In this document: in pieces, positions 1 to 11,866 of the stretch
How positions within the stretch are numbered: position 1 is the stretch's first letter
Layout: the number at the start of each line of letters is the position of its first letter
Origin: Eumeta japonica
Lineage: Eukaryota; Arthropoda; Insecta; Lepidoptera; Psychidae
Reading direction: 5' to 3'
Length of the DNA stretch: 64,000 nucleotides
Assembly: GCA_005406025.1 (NCBI GenBank)
Contig: BGZK01000872.1
Coordinates: 186,001-250,000, forward strand
Program-made: the position numbers and the translations under genes
Notes under the pieces: model-generated
What the model was told of the DNA's origin: nothing
Database searches by the model: none
The model's input: only the letters and a program-made list of their open reading frames with translations

Positions 1-305
1 ATTATGTTGCCGACTATGTAAAAACGAAAGTGTGCAACCGTAGAAATAATATTAATGATCACATTTAAATAGGAGTTGCGAGAGAAAGCCAACCGCATGA
101 GGGTCGAAACACGCACAAATTTTTGTCTAATTTAAAAGGTCGGGTACCGTGAACACTTGGCAGTATCGGTTACGTGTTACGAAGGTAATCTCTTAAAGGT
201 AATTCCGAATTGTAAACATCTATCGATTTCCCACGGACCTTGGGAAAACAGTGACAACAAAGGTTTATACAGAGGAGAGTTATTTTATTTGTTTTCTTCA
301 ATTTT

Positions 306-352
306 ATTGAAGTCTATTCCGATATGTACAAATGATTCTTTGTGCTCTACTA
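306..352 (-). repeat. Dispersed repeat copy A with a remnant reading frame
   Basis: This 47-bp core matches 5712-5758 at 35 of 47 positions. On the minus strand both copies can be read in the same frame and give related peptides (here EHKESFVHIGIDFN, there VHEQLFIQIGIDLN). The differences are mostly conservative, and a stop codon follows soon after in each copy. I do not recognise the protein. The simplest reading is two decayed copies of a coding mobile element or of a retroposed gene. The rest of 1-470 is open on the plus strand for 102 codons from a TTG, but I see no family motif there. Confidence 0.4.
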
Positions 353-471
353 CAGGCGTACGAATTTCTCACCCATGTCTTTCTAAACTCTCTATGTGTC
401 AAAAATTCAAAGAAAAAGGTACAAGTGGTGTCTCGGGAACAACCGGACGGAACGAAGTTCGTTAGGCTTTT

Positions 472-1650
472 TCGTGGATGTTTACTATAAACTATATTGT
501 AAAAAAATAGGTTTAATTAGGTAAAAATAATTATTACCAACTCTGCAATATTGTTATTATTAAATTATAACATTATTTATTTGTTTATATTTAGGTACTT
601 ATAATTAGAATTATTTACAGTGATTTATCCTTATTTTAATATTATAAAAAAAATAGTAACCAACCTTTATTTTATTCCATGTGATCATTATTTTCTATCA
701 TATAAATATTATTATGTTCTATCAAAGAAATTATAGGCATATGGTCACTTAAAATATGATACGTATGTTTGTGATTGATTTTTTTTTATCTTGAAAAAGC
801 AGTATCGACGGTAGTATGACCTCTCGTTGTAGATGATATTGGATTAATGTTAATATTCAAATTAAGTTTGTCTGTAAGAAATGTTGTCAGCGATTCTGAT
901 TTTTTATCTGTAAAATTAATATTGAATTCATCTACCAAAATAAGTAGTGATTACATTATAATTTTTACCAAACTCTTTATAATATTTCAGCACCTTGAAT
1001 TGAATATTCCTGCAGTGCTCGAAGAACAAACTCTTCAATATCATTCATTTTCTGACTAACCGAAATGTAAACCAGTAACATTACTATTTCAAAGCCATTT
1101 CCCATCTTTCAAATAGCTGAACAAATGTTTCGAACACTTGAATGTTTGAAACTAAAATCATTCGTGTTTCTTATATTATATTCTTTGTCGTACGATAAGG
1201 AACTTCATTCCAATAACAATGAAATTAATTAAAACGTTTGAAGTAATTAAATAAATAGTAATATAATTTGTACACAGAGAGCGCTACTACAAAAATAATA
1301 TTACCTTTTTTTGTCTGTTGTTGAATATTTAAACAGTAGATTGCATTTCCTCAAAATTCATTAAAATGTAATCCATTGTATTTCTTATTATTTTAATAAT
1401 TAACAAAGAGTGGTACAACTTTCATGCATAAAAAACATAAGGCATTCAATCATTATTTCTAGTTAAAAAAATTAAATGCTGAAAGAATATAATGATACTC
1501 GTATTTAAATTATTAGAAATATTTTTAATACAAAAATTATGAAATAATCATTTGCATGTTTTCTTTTTGCTTATATATTTCTTAAATTGTGTTTGCATAT
1601 AAAATGTTCAAGCAAATAATATTTTTGTAGTTCTTCAAAACGATTCCGTT
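472..1650. other. AT-rich non-coding stretch
   Basis: Very AT-rich sequence with short poly-A and poly-T runs. The only open frame of note (847-1059) has low-complexity composition. I see no gene, splice-flanked exon or recognisable repeat here. Confidence 0.5.
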
Positions 1651-1660
1651 CTTTTCGAAG

Positions 1661-1722
1661 TTACGTATTAAAGTTATTATAAAGTAATCGCTTACGTATT
1701 AAAGTTATTATAAAGTAATCGC
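1661..1722. repeat. Exact 31-bp tandem duplication
   Basis: A 31-bp unit beginning TTACGTATTAAAG occurs twice head to tail (1661-1691 and 1692-1722) without a mismatch. The exactness suggests a recent slippage or repair duplication, or a collapsed or expanded assembly artefact. Confidence 0.85.
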
Positions 1723-1810
1723 TTTCAATATATAAATATTACTAATTGTATTAAAAATAACAATTAAACTATCTAGATTGTTTGAAAGTAATAAAAAAGA
1801 ATTAAAAAAA

Positions 1811-1935
1811 ACTAAATGCTGGGATAGATTCGAACTTGGGCACCCGCGCGCGATGTAATTCTAAACAGCTGAGTTAAATCGTACAACTGATTCTCGGGCA
1901 AAAATAGTTGCGCTGTACTTCAAATATCTTATATC
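1811..1935 (-). repeat. tRNA-derived SINE-like repeat, copy 1
   Basis: Read on the minus strand, the copy has an A-box-like TAACTCAGCTGTTTAGA followed by a B-box-like AGTTCGAATCT. This is the internal RNA polymerase III promoter layout of a tRNA or tRNA-derived SINE. A related copy of about 110 bp lies at 32291-32395 and keeps the same flanking sequence beyond the tRNA-like part, so this is a dispersed repeat and not a working tRNA. I could not fold a proper anticodon arm from it. Confidence 0.5.
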
Positions 1936-1939
1936 GTAC

Positions 1940-2290
1940 TAACGTTTACATAACGTTATTTTTTGCTGCCCAATTATTCGCGGCGTGTCGTGCGATAAAA
2001 AAAAAAAAACTGTTCAAAATCACTTACGTATATTTTACATTCGCCTGTAACTGTCTCTTTATAATTTTTACGTTGTATTTGTGATTTTATATTCAATTTT
2101 GTATATAGGATTTTTCGTAGTGATTATTTTTTTGATATTCATAATATTATCATTTTTTTATTCAAAAGTTCCCTTTAAACCATCACTCATGTCTTATTAC
2201 GAAAAAAAAGAAAAACGAAACCTTATTTCCCTTATTAATTTGACATATAATATATTTGAATGCATTTTGATTTAGGTACTTACTGGATAA
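1940..2290. other. AT-rich spacer
   Basis: AT-rich, with a poly-A run near 1997-2009. The 64-codon open frame at 2081-2275 is a hydrophobic low-complexity translation of T-rich DNA. I do not regard it as a gene. Confidence 0.5.
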
Positions 2291-2947
2291 TTGAATGCCA
2301 GTGCTCTAGCAACCGCAAATAAATTTATCACTAGGAGATCAGTTGAAACTGCACCTGTGATGTATCTGAGGGCGGAGGTGACTCGAGTTGGGTATCACTT
2401 GGGTTCGGCTGACCTGGAACAAGCAAGGGCTATAGGCACCGCAGATGCTTTCCACTTAATGCTTTATTGCACAATATCTAACACTGATACAGCACGTAAA
2501 AACCGTAAAGAGCTTTACGATGTGGGCTGTAGGCGCATGAAAAGAATACCGATTGAACCAACCAACTCAGAAACAGATGATTTAAGCGTTCCATAGTCCT
2601 TTCAACGGGTCCACGCTTTTTACCACGACAATGCCCATAAGATTTTCTATAAACCAACTGCCAAGATGGCCGCCATCAGGCATACAACAACGCGAGTGTC
2701 GTGCCTCGGCACATGGGTTAATTTCGCAAGAGCGCGCGCATCGAAGAAAGTGCACAGGAAGTTCAGAAGCTTGCGATACGGATTCAACGTTGGACTTGGT
2801 AATTATCTAATTACTGGTGCTTTTCTGAGGCCGCATCCTCCAGACAAAGGAGATGATTGTAAAGTAAACCAACGTGCATTTTCTACCTACAAGAAGCCAG
2901 GCGAGCCCAAGGTCGTCATACAAGCTCGTAAGACGCACGAGAGCTGA
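2291..2947 (+). pseudogene. Unidentified ORF of 218 codons broken by one in-frame stop
   Basis: A single reading frame runs from just after a TAA near 2288 to the TGA at 2945-2947. It is interrupted once, by TAG at 2594-2596. The part after that stop is open from 2597 and contains an ATG at 2666 in a good translation context (CAAGATGG). The first part has no ATG until about 2360. Base composition is clearly more GC-rich than the surroundings. The downstream part is basic (RARASKKVHRKFRSLR) and ends QARKTHES. I do not recognise either half and see no transposase, polymerase or transmembrane motif. It could be a processed pseudogene, an exon-like remnant of a mobile element, or a gene with one inactivating mutation. 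A stop codon kept out of more than 200 codons apart from one is hard to explain by chance. Confidence 0.45.
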
Positions 2948-5620
2948 CGCTCCAAGTGGGCGGCCCACAAATTTTTAGATATATTCCTTACAAAAGCTTC
3001 CTCTCGCCGACCGATTCGGGGCTCTTGTTGTTAGTCAGCGCGTTGCGACGCGTCGAGCACCTCCGACGTGCTCGTCCGAACTCTCCTAGTTATTTGAGAG
3101 GCATATTCCATACTGTTATAACAATGAATGTATACAACATTGATATTGAAATGTAAATATTACTACAAACACTTATGACTTATAAAGAATCCCTGTCATG
3201 AGGAGAATCTTTTTTTTTGTATTTACAGTTCCTACGTACATATCTCTGCTCGCATACCAAGCTCATAAATGAAGCTCGTTACTCCCACACTAATTCATTA
3301 TCCCCTCCTCTCAAATTAACATGATAATGAGATTAAGCCTCAATATCATGCATTCCTCAACATATGATAACTTTTTCAATATTCTCTTAATCAATTCTTT
3401 TTCACCTGCGATCTTACATAAATATGATGAAATTTCTATATTTACCTCTATTCCTACTTAATATTTTCATGCATTATTTACGAAATTATTCGTTGCCCCG
3501 TAAATATTTCAAAGTTGGCTTAGTCAGTGAACATGGGACTTGTTATTTCTTCTTCCGCCGTCTTTGTTATTTCACCCAACGTAAAGGAATAGGAATCCTC
3601 TGAGACGATTTACATTCCAAAAGAATAAAAAGCGACTATCACATTGTATTGTTTCGATTTGTACACGATACATTGTATTATACACGATTTTGAAGACATT
3701 CCGGCGTATATAAGGCCCACGTACCTAATCTACTGAAGCTTTATTATCTTTAACCGGCATAATGGTTCATAATCCATCACCAGTTCAAAATCAAGTAACT
3801 ATATTTATTTCTAAAGTATTTGAATGTCTATATCATTTTTATAAGTCCTTTGACTTCCGTTAAACGGTATTTTGTTTCTTTTAAATAAATTATAAAATCT
3901 ACTCTTGCTGTAATTGGTCAAAAATCTACAGTAACGTTTGTCCAAAATCTATAAGATTGATCTAGTTACTTCATTATTATTACCTACGAAAAATATATAC
4001 TTATCAATGGTGTAGTTACCTTCCATTAGTTAGATAGTTTCTTTCCTGGCATGAATCTGGTTCTCAGTGATTTCCCTCTGTTTAGATGAAACTCTATATA
4101 AGTATACAAGAGGAACGCTGGAGGTTTATTGTACTTGTTTCTTTCACCTTGACTACCTACATATTCATACTTCTTTATGACTCTGACTAATCGTTTTATT
4201 CCGCGTGTATACTATTATAGCATTGCTTTATGTGCTACAGATGTTCTCCATCCACTTCTACATTATAGATGGCGCTGCTTTGTGACAGCCGTACTGAAGT
4301 GAGAAAATGTATGAAGACTTGAAACACTATATAGGAATTACAACAAGTGTACAATATGTATAAGTTTCTATCGATGCCCTAGCGGCATGATTCTACCTAG
4401 GCGCTCCAAAACTTTTATAAAATCAAGTTTATAAGCATCTGTCCATCAAACTATTAATAAAGTAGCTCAAATTCCATTTTATTTTAAAATGGACACAATT
4501 TTAGTATGAATTAAAAATTGTAAACCTTACCTATTAAAGTCCCCTTAAAATAAATTTATTATTTATCTCACACTTAGATTAAATCAAGATTCATTACCAA
4601 ACTTAAATCGATAGAGGTCTCCTCCACTCTAGAATCCAACAATGCACCGATATTCATTCTTTTGAAAATATATTTCAAGGTAAGATCCTCGTCTTAATAA
4701 AAGGATGTTATGGATATGTCCTGTGAATATGCTCTGCTTCTGCTATCAACGTGTTTATCGTCGCTGTACCTTCTCCATCACTTCGCGTCCTTCGTCCTAT
4801 TATATCACGTCATTCTTGCCAAGCTAAATCTTTCCTTACTATCAGTTTATTTAATAGTGCCTTCTTTACTGGAAGCGTATACGGTGATCTTCGACGTATA
4901 TGCATTGTGATCCTGTTTTTTAATTTCTTTTTTAAGCTTTCTCTAGTTTATATATCAATTCACACATGGTTATTTGTTCCTTGGCATATGAAGCTATATA
5001 AATATATAATTTAACACTTAGTGTTTTTACTATTCTATGTCCTCCAACACTTAAATTTTTAGGGTTCATTCCACCCTGTTATGATTACGTTTCCTCCTTA
5101 TTTTCATTTGTGGCTTGTGAATTCCTCCTTCAAATATTTTTATCTACGTCGACGTATGACTTTTTTGGGATTGTAATTACTTTATAATATGTCTCGGCAT
5201 CCAAGTAGGTATAGTTACAACATGGTCTTTTCCTGCTTCTCATCATATTTGTGTGATCCGAGAGCATTGGTTATACTGCTATGATATACTCCTCGATATC
5301 ATCAGACGGCAAACATTAAAATATTTGCGTCGACATTTTGGCTTTTTTTTATTACGTTTAACGCGTTTACCAAATGGTAACACGTGACAGTATCGTGAAC
5401 GATCCCAAGAGAATACGTTATGCGTTATACACGAATGTAGAAAGTACATTAGTACATAATTCGTTATACATGAATGTATTGTTTCGATGGGAAGTCGGAC
5501 ATGTGCACTTCAAAGAGATTTCGCGCTTGTAACTGTTGCCTACGGTCTACAAATCGGTGATTACAATTATGTCCGTATTGATCACTCTAGTATAATAGCA
5601 AAATTGAAATCTGTTTGATA
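2948..5620. other. Non-coding stretch with no recognised feature
   Basis: Mostly AT-rich. Short open frames at 2956-3156, 4710-4910 and 4751-5014 show no family signature and overlap one another in different frames. I see no splice-bounded exon and no clear terminal repeats. Confidence 0.45.
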
Positions 5621-5711
5621 TATTTATGTGCACTCGATTTCGGTTAAGCAATCTAAATTTATGTTTTTATAGCAGGCGTTCTATTTATTTCTTTCGTCAC
5701 ATCTCTTTCCT

Positions 5712-5758
5712 ATTCAAATCTATTCCGATCTGTATAAATAGTTGTTCGTGTACTGCTG
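5712..5758 (-). repeat. Dispersed repeat copy B with a remnant reading frame
   Basis: Partner of 306-352. On the minus strand the open frame extends further upstream than in copy A, reading about 30 codons (PEQERLMLAAVHEQLF and onward to IGIDLNRKEM) before TGA. The protein is not recognised. Confidence 0.4.
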
Positions 5759-6031
5759 CAAGCATTAATCTTTCCTGTTCAGGCCTACTTTCTCCAGGAG
5801 CACATACACATATATTTTCCACCTTCGATTGTTACCACATTTTTCACGACGTATCTTTGACATTACTCTCGATTCTACAAATAAAAATATTCTTGTCTAT
5901 CTCCTTCTTAGAATATTGAAAAATCCTTTTTTTCATTGACATATATCTTACCCTACACATTAATTAGATAGTTAGATCTTTAGTTCATAAAAATTGTTGT
6001 AGTAGAAGTATTATATAGAATAGGAGCCTAA

Positions 6032-6980
6032 TCTATATATCTGTATAAATAAAAGAAAAATGGACCCTGAATGTCCGAGTATCAATTGAGAACGGCTTGA
6101 CCGACTGGAATAATTTATTTTTTTGTTGTCTTTAAAATCGTCTGGAGAAGGTTTGCATATCAAAAAAATTCTGAAAAGTTAATATATTCAATAGTTTTTT
6201 TTTAATAAGAAGGAAAGTGACGTTTAGTTTGACAGTTGTGTTGTCACGTGTATTTATGATAACAGAAAACTAACCAATGAATATTAAAAGTCTGTAATTT
6301 GTTTATATTCAATAAATGTCGTCAAAAAGTCGTCGGAATATCGGTCGGCGTACCAATGACGCCCGTCGGAATCGTCAATATCGACTCAATCATGAAACTG
6401 AGGAACACTGTGAACGACGCTTAGAAGCAAATCGTTTAAGAATTGCTCATTCACGATTAGATATAACTCCGGAACAACAACAACAGTCAAGTTCCCCACT
6501 CTCGGTTCGAGCTTACATAAAAAGAAAATTAGAGCGTCGACTAAATAGGCAACCTAAAAGGGTAGTTCAATATGAACGTTTGACGTTCAGGTTACGATAC
6601 AACAATAAATTATGCTGCTGATGTATCGGTCGACTTCGGAACAATGAACATCTCATGTCAATATTGTGATGCATTAATATTTCACCATGAATCACTAGGA
6701 TTATTTTGTTTAAATGGAAAAGTCATTCTACCAGAATTGCTACTGCCACCAAAACCACTAGTATCACTGCTGTCTGGCCAAGGAACTCAATCTAAACATT
6801 TTTTTTTTAATATTCAAAGGTATAATAATTATTTTCAAATGCATCATTTGGGGCTAATATAATTGGAGAACAAGGATTTTTGGAAAAACACCTATCATAT
6901 AAACAAACATTAATTACAAAATTAAAAGAAAAATTGTTGTTATTTTCAATGACGCCTAGCGAAGCGGACCGGGATGCTTG
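6032..6980 (+). mobile_element. Internally deleted Helitron
   Basis: The 5' end reads TCTATATATCTGTATAAATA directly after an A, as in lepidopteran Helitrons, which begin TC and insert between A and T. About 280 bp in, a coding remnant of the Rep/helicase protein begins. The 3' part has the GC-rich stretch CTAGCGAAGCGGACCGGG followed by GCTTG, matching the subterminal hairpin and CTRR-type end of this group, although the terminal base pattern is degraded. The element is about 950 bp against several kb for an autonomous copy. The coding sequence stops just after the N-terminal region and runs straight into the 3' end. The Rep and helicase domains are therefore absent, and the copy would depend on rolling-circle proteins supplied in trans. 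Confidence 0.75.
6316..6900 (+). pseudogene. Helitron Rep/helicase N-terminal remnant
   Basis: An ATG at 6316 opens a 101-codon Arg-rich frame starting MSSKSRRNIGRRTNDARRN, typical of the N-terminal tail of lepidopteran Helitron proteins. The frame shifts near 6590-6605. The continuation in another frame reads NYAADVSVDFGTM and then the Cys-containing segment CQYCDALIFHHE, followed by GLFCLNGKV and a stretch ending in a degraded QMHHLGAN-like motif. These are the zinc-finger-like segments that lie before the Helitron Rep domain. Nothing of the HUH nuclease or the SF1 helicase follows. The frameshift and truncation mean no active product. Confidence 0.75.
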
Positions 6981-6989
6981 ATACGTGTA

Positions 6990-7640
6990 ATAAAACTATA
7001 ACCGACCGATATATGTACTTGGAAAATATTTATGAAAAACTAATGTAGAAGGTCTTTGCAAGTGCAATAGAAGCCTAACAAACATTTTTAACATTTATGT
7101 CTGTCTAATTGTATGTTTATTAGTTCCGGAATAACAAAATAACTACTGTTCCGAATCGAATACGATTTTCAAGGTGTGTTGCTGGAGATCTAATTTAAAA
7201 AATGAAACACGTATCATCTCCATACACCGCCTAGAAGTCGAGCTACATGCAAAACTCTCTTGAACTGGGAACTGTAACTGAATATATGAAACTATTTTCA
7301 GAATTTCGTGGGTGTGTGTTTTTAAATCATGTCATGATCTCTTATTTACTTTTAAAGTAGATTATAATCTCTTATTTACTCTAGGAATTTTTAATTTTGT
7401 AGAAATATTCGTATTATAAAGTAAGCAAGCCTTATTAAAAGATTTTTAGAAATTCAACCCCCAAGAGGGCGAAGATGGTGAAATACTTGGAAAAACGAAA
7501 CTTTTAAGCTATAAATGTCAAATTTAACATTTTAGTTACTCTTAGAGATAAGAATAAAATACATACGTTATTTCTTTTTAATTAACCTTGAAAAATATAT
7601 ATATAAAATCGAAACCTCTGAATTTATTTATATAAAAATT
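6990..7640. repeat. Degenerate dispersed repeat sequence
   Basis: Contains phrases that recur in this window and widely in lepidopteran genomes. One is a stretch around 7440-7480 (AACCCCCAAGAGGGCGAAGAT) that resembles 14331-14350. Another, at about 7140-7200, is of the type 'AACTACTG..CGATTTTCA'. A 14-bp phrase (ATCTCTTATTTACT) is duplicated at 7338 and 7368. I cannot assign a family or exact ends. Confidence 0.35.
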
Positions 7641-7654
7641 TATATTTTAGCTCA

Positions 7655-8645
7655 TAATAATATAACTCGCGCCTATTTCTCAGAAGGGTAGGCAGAGACT
7701 ATAGATTTCCACATAGTACGACCTTTACATATCTCTCTTGCTTCATTAACATCCACCAATCTTTTCAAACAAATTTGTCGGTTTCGGGTGCTTACAATAT
7801 TGGTACTTTTTTTTAAAATGCCACCAATATGGTTACATAGGATTTTGTAGAGCGACCCTTGCCGACCTTTCCATCACACATATTTGCTCTATAGATTTGT
7901 TTTGCCAGTCTACTTTCATTCATCCTTTCCCGATGGCCAAACTACAACAATGTACTTCTTTCTACACTAGTCACTACATCTTTGTTCAAACCACATCACT
8001 TTCTAACATCACTGTTTCTACATCTTTCCGAGACATGACACGTATTACGCAGCGATCGGATCTCCACTGCATTGATCCTACTGTCATTTTTCTTCTGCCA
8101 TACCCAGCTTTCTCTACCATATATAAGCGTATGGATTAGGACCCCATTATGAATAGCCAAGCGCGCTTGTCGTGAGACGCTTTTACTATTCATAATAACG
8201 AGGGAGGCCCCATTCACTTTATTTCCCGCATTCACTCTCCTTTCGATATCTCTGTCATGTTTACCATCATTTGTAAACAGACTACCCAAGTATACATACT
8301 ATTTAACTTCGTCGACTTTTTCACCTTCTATAAGTATTTCCAATTCAATCGTACTTTCGCCCCTTTTAAACACCATACCTTAGACTTACCGATATATACT
8401 TTCATATCCCTTTTCTTAACAGAATCATTCACTTTATTTACCATCTCCTGCAGCCCGCACGCAGACGGTGCAAGGATTTCTTGGTCGTCGGCGTACAGGA
8501 GGCATTTGACAGACAACTCATCCATCCATCCTTAGTGTACACTTAAACTTTTTCAAATCATACAGACAGCTATCCATGAATAGCCACGGTGAAGGTACAC
8601 CTCCCTGTATAATCCCCCTGCCGATGTCAAACCAATCAGTGTATG
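7655..8645 (-). mobile_element. RTE-clade LINE, 3' fragment with reverse transcriptase
   Basis: On the minus strand, beginning near 8640, the reading frame shows the reverse transcriptase segment GIIQGGVPSPWLFMDS. The catalytic YADD box follows (CLLYADDQEILAPSACGLQE), near 8460-8490. A stop and frameshift come next, then a second open piece (8289-7996) beginning MGSLFTNDGKHDRDIERRV and ending RCRNSDVR. Further degraded sequence reads FGHRERMNESRLAKQIYRA and reaches the 3' end near 7655, with an (ATT)n-like tail. This is the C-terminal half of a LINE of the lepidopteran RTE type. The 5' endonuclease half is missing (5' truncation), and the remainder carries several stops and frameshifts, so the copy is dead. 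Confidence 0.85.
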
Positions 8646-8959
8646 CCCCATTTATTGGTGTATTAGTGCCTAATAAATAATTTAAAATCTGCCGCTTTTT
8701 CGATGTTATCTTTTGAGCAAATGATTAAATTGATTGTGGAGGGAAGAGAATTTGATTTTTTTTGTTTCCTAAATACGTTAAATAAATATACGTTAAATAC
8801 GTTTCGAAAATACAAAAATATTTTCTAAAACAGACATTTCATTTCGTACGAAATATTACAGAAAAACACTAATGACATTGTTTACTATGTCCGAAAAATG
8901 AAATGGTTTGCAACTTTCGTGGAACTGTATAGAATTAAAATTGATAATAAATATAACTG

Positions 8960-9274
8960 CATTGAAATCCAATTGCGACTGACCTAAAAAGTGGTATTAA
9001 TAATGTTCGACATCATTATACGCGTGTGTTTTGTGAAGTTATAGACAATGCTATGAACGAGTATTGTAGTCGCTATAAAAACATAAAAGATTTGAGGTTT
9101 CTTAACCTTTATGCATATAAAAACCTTTTCTATATTTTACGAATTTTCCAAAAGAATCTGTCATACAGCAAGAATCAAGTAGGGTGGGTAGCCACTGTCG
9201 GTGGGCCAACAACCGAAACATTGCTAAATCTGATAAGTTTTTTAACTTTTCACACCTGTTTAAAATCTTTGTGA
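8960..9274 (+). pseudogene. Possible hAT/ZMYM-like transposase fragment
   Basis: One open frame runs through about 100 codons. It reads ATDLKSGINNVRHHYTRVFCEVIDN, then NEYCSRYKNIKDLRFLNL. The pattern of a Tyr- and Arg-containing stretch, then hydrophobic-Asp-x-x, then SRY/RF and a hydrophobic stretch resembles the region before the C-terminal dimerisation domain of hAT-derived proteins (ZMYM1-like). The match is by eye and short. No terminal repeats or target duplications were found around it. It could be an unrelated open frame. Confidence 0.35.
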
Positions 9275-9279
9275 ACGCG

Positions 9280-10640
9280 ACTACTTTATATTGTTTACTT
9301 TTGAAATGTTAGGCCCAATAGTTTCCGATGTAAAAGGGGAATACTCCTTTTTCGTATATTTTATTTAACATGTAATAAACTATGCTTTTTATTATTACAA
9401 AAAAAAAATGTTTTGCTATATTTCATACTACATCTATTCATTTGATGTGTCATTTATGTACATGTAGATTGTGTCAGATAGACACGAAAGTAATCATATA
9501 AAGGTTCCATTTTGTCATCTGGTGTACGAAACCCTAAAACAATATGCATTTTATAAAATAAAAAAAAAAAACGACATTGCTATAGATCAGAATCGAAAAC
9601 ACGCTTTGTTAAACTTTAATTTACATTCAATGAAGCGGGGAAAAAAACGGATGGTAAACTATCTCTACTGGCTTACAGTAAGCGCTATAACGATTCAATT
9701 GCTTGAAATTGTGTGTCCAATTTTCTAGTGAAAGATTTCGAACGAAAATTATCGAAAACCGCTAAAATAATTATATCCATGCGCATCAGTATTCCGAAGC
9801 CGTTATCTTTCCGTGCAGCAAAAAAAAAAAAAAAGAAAAAGATGATATCTCACGAAGTTACCGAAAGAGATCAACCGGTCTCAGACGTTTTGACAAATGC
9901 CCAGTTCCGAACTGGGTTAAGCGCTCGGACATTACGCGAAATGGCGCGCCTAATGCACGCTCATTTGGTATGTTAGCGAGCGTTTATGCAAACATAAAAC
10001 CGGACCCTTTTTAATCCGTTACGGTATTTTGGAGATGGTCACCTTGCTATTTAATTGCCCTTTTATGTATGTATTTCTTTTTTATTTTTCACTTTCTTGG
10101 CGTTTACGGACGAGCTTAATGTTACAGATTACACAGGTATCGACATAGAGAAAGTGTTTACACTGCGTTAAATTTAACGTCATTTTAGTGACGTCTATTG
10201 ACGTCACAAATATGTCGGCCGTATTATATGAGCACTCAATATTACTTATTCAATTAAGATATTTCAATATTACTTATGTAATTAAGTGCTAAGGATCTCG
10301 AACTCTTATTTTTTACTTTGCAGCTCTGGCACACGGTTGTAACAAAAGCAACGCCGAAGACGAAAATAAAAAAGCAGTTTTTTTCGTAACCTTATTCTGC
10401 TGTTAGTGACGGCGAATTTGAGCACATTATTACATATAAATGTCATAGAAATTTGTCAGTAGTGAAGCACAAAATACAATAAAAATTACGACTGTTAAAA
10501 ATAACACCACAGCATAACAAATCTACAACTGCAAAATCGCACAGTCATCACGCCAAAACCTGTAAAGGTTTTAACATGCACTGACCCTTCCATTAATAAC
10601 TTAATATAACTAATAGTGTATCGTTTTTAGAGTTTCAAGC
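9280..10640. other. Non-coding stretch, poly-A-containing
   Basis: AT-rich to about 9700, then a moderately GC-rich stretch (9780-9980) open for 87 codons that spans a poly-A run and so is not convincing as protein. At 10240-10285 a ~22-bp phrase (TCAATATTACTTAT) is tandemly duplicated. No gene recognised. Confidence 0.4.
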
Positions 10641-10649
10641 TAAAATGGC

Positions 10650-11120
10650 GAAAAAACTTTATAGTTCCATCATGTCCATCCGTCCGTCCGTATTTCACAC
10701 GCATTTTACTCAAAAACTTTACGATGTTTATTGATTAAATTAAGAATATAAGTGTCTTGTGTCTATCGCTACTTACTTTCGTAGATAAATAACAAAATAA
10801 ATACTTCTAGGGGGAGGGGCACTCCATACATGTAACAAAAGCTAAGAAAAAATATTTTCAGCACACATCAACGCGTGGCACATATTTTGACAGTTCTTTT
10901 AAAAACACTTTAAGCTTTTTAATCAATTTTTTGTGGTAATAGAATATTTTCTAAAATGATTGTTTCGAAAGTAGCAGAAATTATATGTCCCCCTTTATTT
11001 TCTAAACCGTATATCCAAAAAATATGGAAAACATCACAAAGGTAACGCTTAATAAATACTTTCAATGAATTATTTGAACTAAGTCGGATATACCGTTTTT
11101 GAGTAATTGCCGAAAAACTT
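10650..11120 (+). repeat. Degenerate lepidopteran-type interspersed repeat
   Basis: Starts with a stretch containing CATCCGTCCGTCCGTATTTC followed by 'ACTCAAAAACTTTACGATG'. It continues with the 'TGTCCCCC..TTCTAAA' and 'ACTAAGTCGGATATACC..GAGTAATTGCC' phrases. This order is familiar from a common non-coding interspersed repeat of moths and butterflies. The copy is heavily diverged and I could not define its ends. Confidence 0.4.
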
Positions 11121-11866
11121 TGCTTCTCAACAAAAGGACGTAAGTGCTATGAACATATGCTCTTTTGCTGGTGCACCTTAGTTACACTAGTTTTAAGAGT
11201 AATAGTTGATATACCTACTTGTTTCTTTAGTTACAGGCGACTAAAAGGCTTATGCCTATTATGTGCGGGAAACATGAAACAAAGTGTAACAACGTAGTTT
11301 TTTCATCTGTAGTGCAATTTTTCGTAGTAACGGTTTCGGAACCTTACAGTAAGCATGATCCGACATGCTCTAAGACGCTTTTTTTTAAAATATTCTTATC
11401 TTTGAAATCTCTGAAGTACATAATTTGAATTGCAAATGTGTTTAATGTAAACACTTCATTTTCTGAAGAAGTAATGAACTAAGAAAAACCAATTATAGAT
11501 ACTCAATGATGAATTATTGTTATGTACTATGTTCGATAAATTATTGATGTACTTCGTAAATGAACATTTGAAAACAAATTTACAATTCGAACTTCAATTC
11601 TTATTTCTGACAAATCGTTCTTGTTAATTGTTGGATGCTATTTAACAGTGATGTTATTAAAAGAGCTTATATGATATATTTTATCAATAGAACAAAGAGC
11701 ATTCCTAAACTAGAATGAATTAATAAACACGTGATATTAGCAATTTTCTGGTTCTGTACATAGAAAAATCATAAAAAGTAATCCACCTGAATATAAAATA
11801 AAATATTTTAAGAGAACATTCCTAGGGACCACATTTTCCGTTTATTGTGAACGACTTATATATATT
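11121..11866. other. AT-rich non-coding stretch
   Basis: No open frame of note, no exon-like GC rise and no terminal repeat pair seen. Confidence 0.5.
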
